Shown in pieces: positions 14,087-15,114 of a DNA stretch of 15,114 bases. The notes below the pieces were generated by a model. That model had not been told where the DNA came from. It worked only from the letters and a program-made list of their open reading frames with translations, and did not search any database. The stretch is taken from assembly GCA_031393505.1 (NCBI GenBank), contig JANMVX010000031.1, forward strand, positions 1 through 15,114. Reading direction: 5' to 3'. Numbering within the stretch: the first letter of the stretch is position 1; the number at the start of each line of letters is the position of its first letter. The stretch comes from JANYHF01 sp031393505 (lineage in GTDB: Bacteria; Pseudomonadota; Alphaproteobacteria; Rhizobiales; Hyphomicrobiaceae). Position numbers and translations under genes: made by a program.

Positions 14087-14137
14087 TCCGAACTTTGGAG
14101 CGAGCCGAGCGAAGGCCCGCAGACTCGAGGCACTGCC

Positions 14138-15114
14138 ATGATGGACCTCCTTGAACTGATCGTCACGCCACAGTTTGGCTTCATGGTGCTGGCCTCGATT
14201 GCGGCCTTCGCCACAGTGATCACGATCTCCCTGCCGGCCCTGTCACGCGACAAGGTCAACGCCCGCATGAAGATCATGGCCATCGAGCGCGACAAGATGC
14301 GGACCAGTCGCGTCAGCGAACTGACCGGCGGCGACCGCACGCGGCTGCGTCACTCGTCCAAGGGACTGATGACGCAGATCGTCGATCAGCTCAATCTGCG
14401 CCAGGCGTTTGAGACCGACGAGGTCAAGGACAAGCTGAAGATGGCCGGCCTGCGTGGTCACGCGCCGGTGGTGGCCTTCGTGTTCTTCCGCATGGCCGCC
14501 CCGATCATCACGCTGATTGCCACCACCTGCTACTTATTCCTCTACAACGACCACGGCTTCCCGGTGCTGGCCCGCATCGGCATGTCGCTGGCCGGCGGCT
14601 ACGTTGGCTTCTATCTACCGAACGTCTTTATTCAGAACATCATAACCCGCCGCCAGACCGCGCTGAGCTACGCCTTCCCCGATGCGCTCGATCTGCTGCT
14701 GATCTGCGTGCAGTCCGGCATGTCGACGGAAGCCGCCTTCGGCAAGGTCGCTAAGGAGCTGCAGAATTCGTCGGTCGAGCTGGCCGAGGAGATGCACCTG
14801 ACGACGGCCGAGCTGAGCTACCTCAGCGACCGCAAACTGGCGTTCGAGAACTTGGCCAAGCGCACCGGCGTTCCCACCATCAAGGCCGTTTGCATGAGCC
14901 TGGCGCAGGCCGAGCGCTACGGTACGCCGGTGAGCCAGGCCTTGCGCGTCATGGCCAAGGAAAACCGCGAGCTGCGCATGGCCGCCGCCGAGAAGAAAGC
15001 CGCCGCCCTGCCGCCAAAACTCACGGTGCCGATGATCGTGTTCAATCTGCCCGTGCTCTTCGCGGTGATCATCGGACCGGCTGCGATCCAGTACTTTAAT
15101 CTGCAGAAGGGTAA
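14138..15114 (+). CDS. tadC: Inner-membrane platform protein TadC (3' end outside the window)
   Basis: 325 codons are visible before the window ends inside a codon; no stop has been reached, so only the last few residues are probably missing. It is the second T2SSF-domain platform protein. Hydrophobic helices lie at about 14-34, 110-135, 144-165 and 297-318. Typical motifs are FPDALDLLLICVQSGMSTEAAF (180-201) and LAKRTGVPTIKAV followed by SLAQAERYGTPVSQALR (254-270). It should pair with TadB around the CpaF ATPase. Two ATGs lie together (14138, 14141), with GAGG about 10 bases upstream. The gap from tadB is 51 bases. Confidence 0.93.
   Translation, partial: MMDLLELIVTPQFGFMVLASIAAFATVITISLPALSRDKVNARMKIMAIERDKMRTSRVSELTGGDRTRLRHSSKGLMTQIVDQLNLRQAFETDEVKDKLKMAGLRGHAPVVAFVFFRMAAPIITLIATTCYLFLYNDHGFPVLARIGMSLAGGYVGFYLPNVFIQNIITRRQTALSYAFPDALDLLLICVQSGMSTEAAFGKVAKELQNSSVELAEEMHLTTAELSYLSDRKLAFENLAKRTGVPTIKAVCMSLAQAERYGTPVSQALRVMAKENRELRMAAAEKKAAALPPKLTVPMIVFNLPVLFAVIIGPAAIQYFNLQKG

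Noticed and set aside
1..15114. CRISPR array, insertion sequence, prophage, toxin or defence system
   Set aside because: No regularly spaced repeats, transposase, integrase or nuclease-like genes were seen; every sizeable coding region is accounted for by the listed genes.

Overview
The window is about 15.1 kb of GC-rich DNA from what looks like an alphaproteobacterium. Most of it is a tad/cpa locus, encoding a Flp-type (type IVb) tight-adherence pilus. The CpaA-CpaF protein types, the secretin and CpaE signatures, and the CtrA-type boxes upstream of pilus genes all point to Alphaproteobacteria. A member of the Rhodospirillales is my best guess, but that is inference. No rRNA, tRNA, CRISPR array, transposase or phage gene is visible.

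Left flank (1-3300): three minus-strand genes and one plus-strand gene. The minus-strand genes are a VTT/DedA-type (YqaA-like) membrane protein, a secreted Sel1-repeat protein, and a ThiE-like TIM-barrel protein with a degenerate active site. The last two overlap by GTGA. The plus-strand gene encodes a small secreted four-cysteine protein and ends at a near-perfect terminator. Short palindromic repeats lie on both sides of the YqaA-like gene, and their hairpin stems show a compensatory base change.

Pilus locus, minus-strand arm (3324-5306): reading leftwards, a stand-alone CpaC-N-terminal-domain protein, then two TadE/TadG-like minor pilins that both end in cysteine. A 475-bp divergent region (5307-5781) separates this arm from the plus-strand arm.

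Pilus locus, plus-strand arm (5782 to the window end): flp (major pilin) with its own terminator, cpaA (prepilin peptidase), cpaB, cpaC (secretin), cpaD (lipoprotein), cpaE (MinD/ParA-like localisation factor), cpaF (secretion ATPase), tadB and tadC (inner-membrane platform). tadC is cut by the window edge. From cpaB to tadC the genes are tightly packed, with 1-bp and 8-bp overlaps, and probably form one operon.

How they work together: CpaA removes the leader from Flp and probably from the TadE-like pilins. CpaF powers assembly on the TadB/TadC platform. CpaE places the machine in the cell. CpaB, CpaC and CpaD carry the fibre across the periplasm and outer membrane. The most interesting non-coding signal is a CtrA-like box (TTAA-N7-TTRA type) upstream of the minor-pilin pair, flp and cpaB, which suggests common cell-cycle or motility-type control. 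I see no entirely new system. The points worth checking are this regulatory pattern, the covarying repeat family, the degenerate ThiE protein and the cysteine-ended minor pilins.
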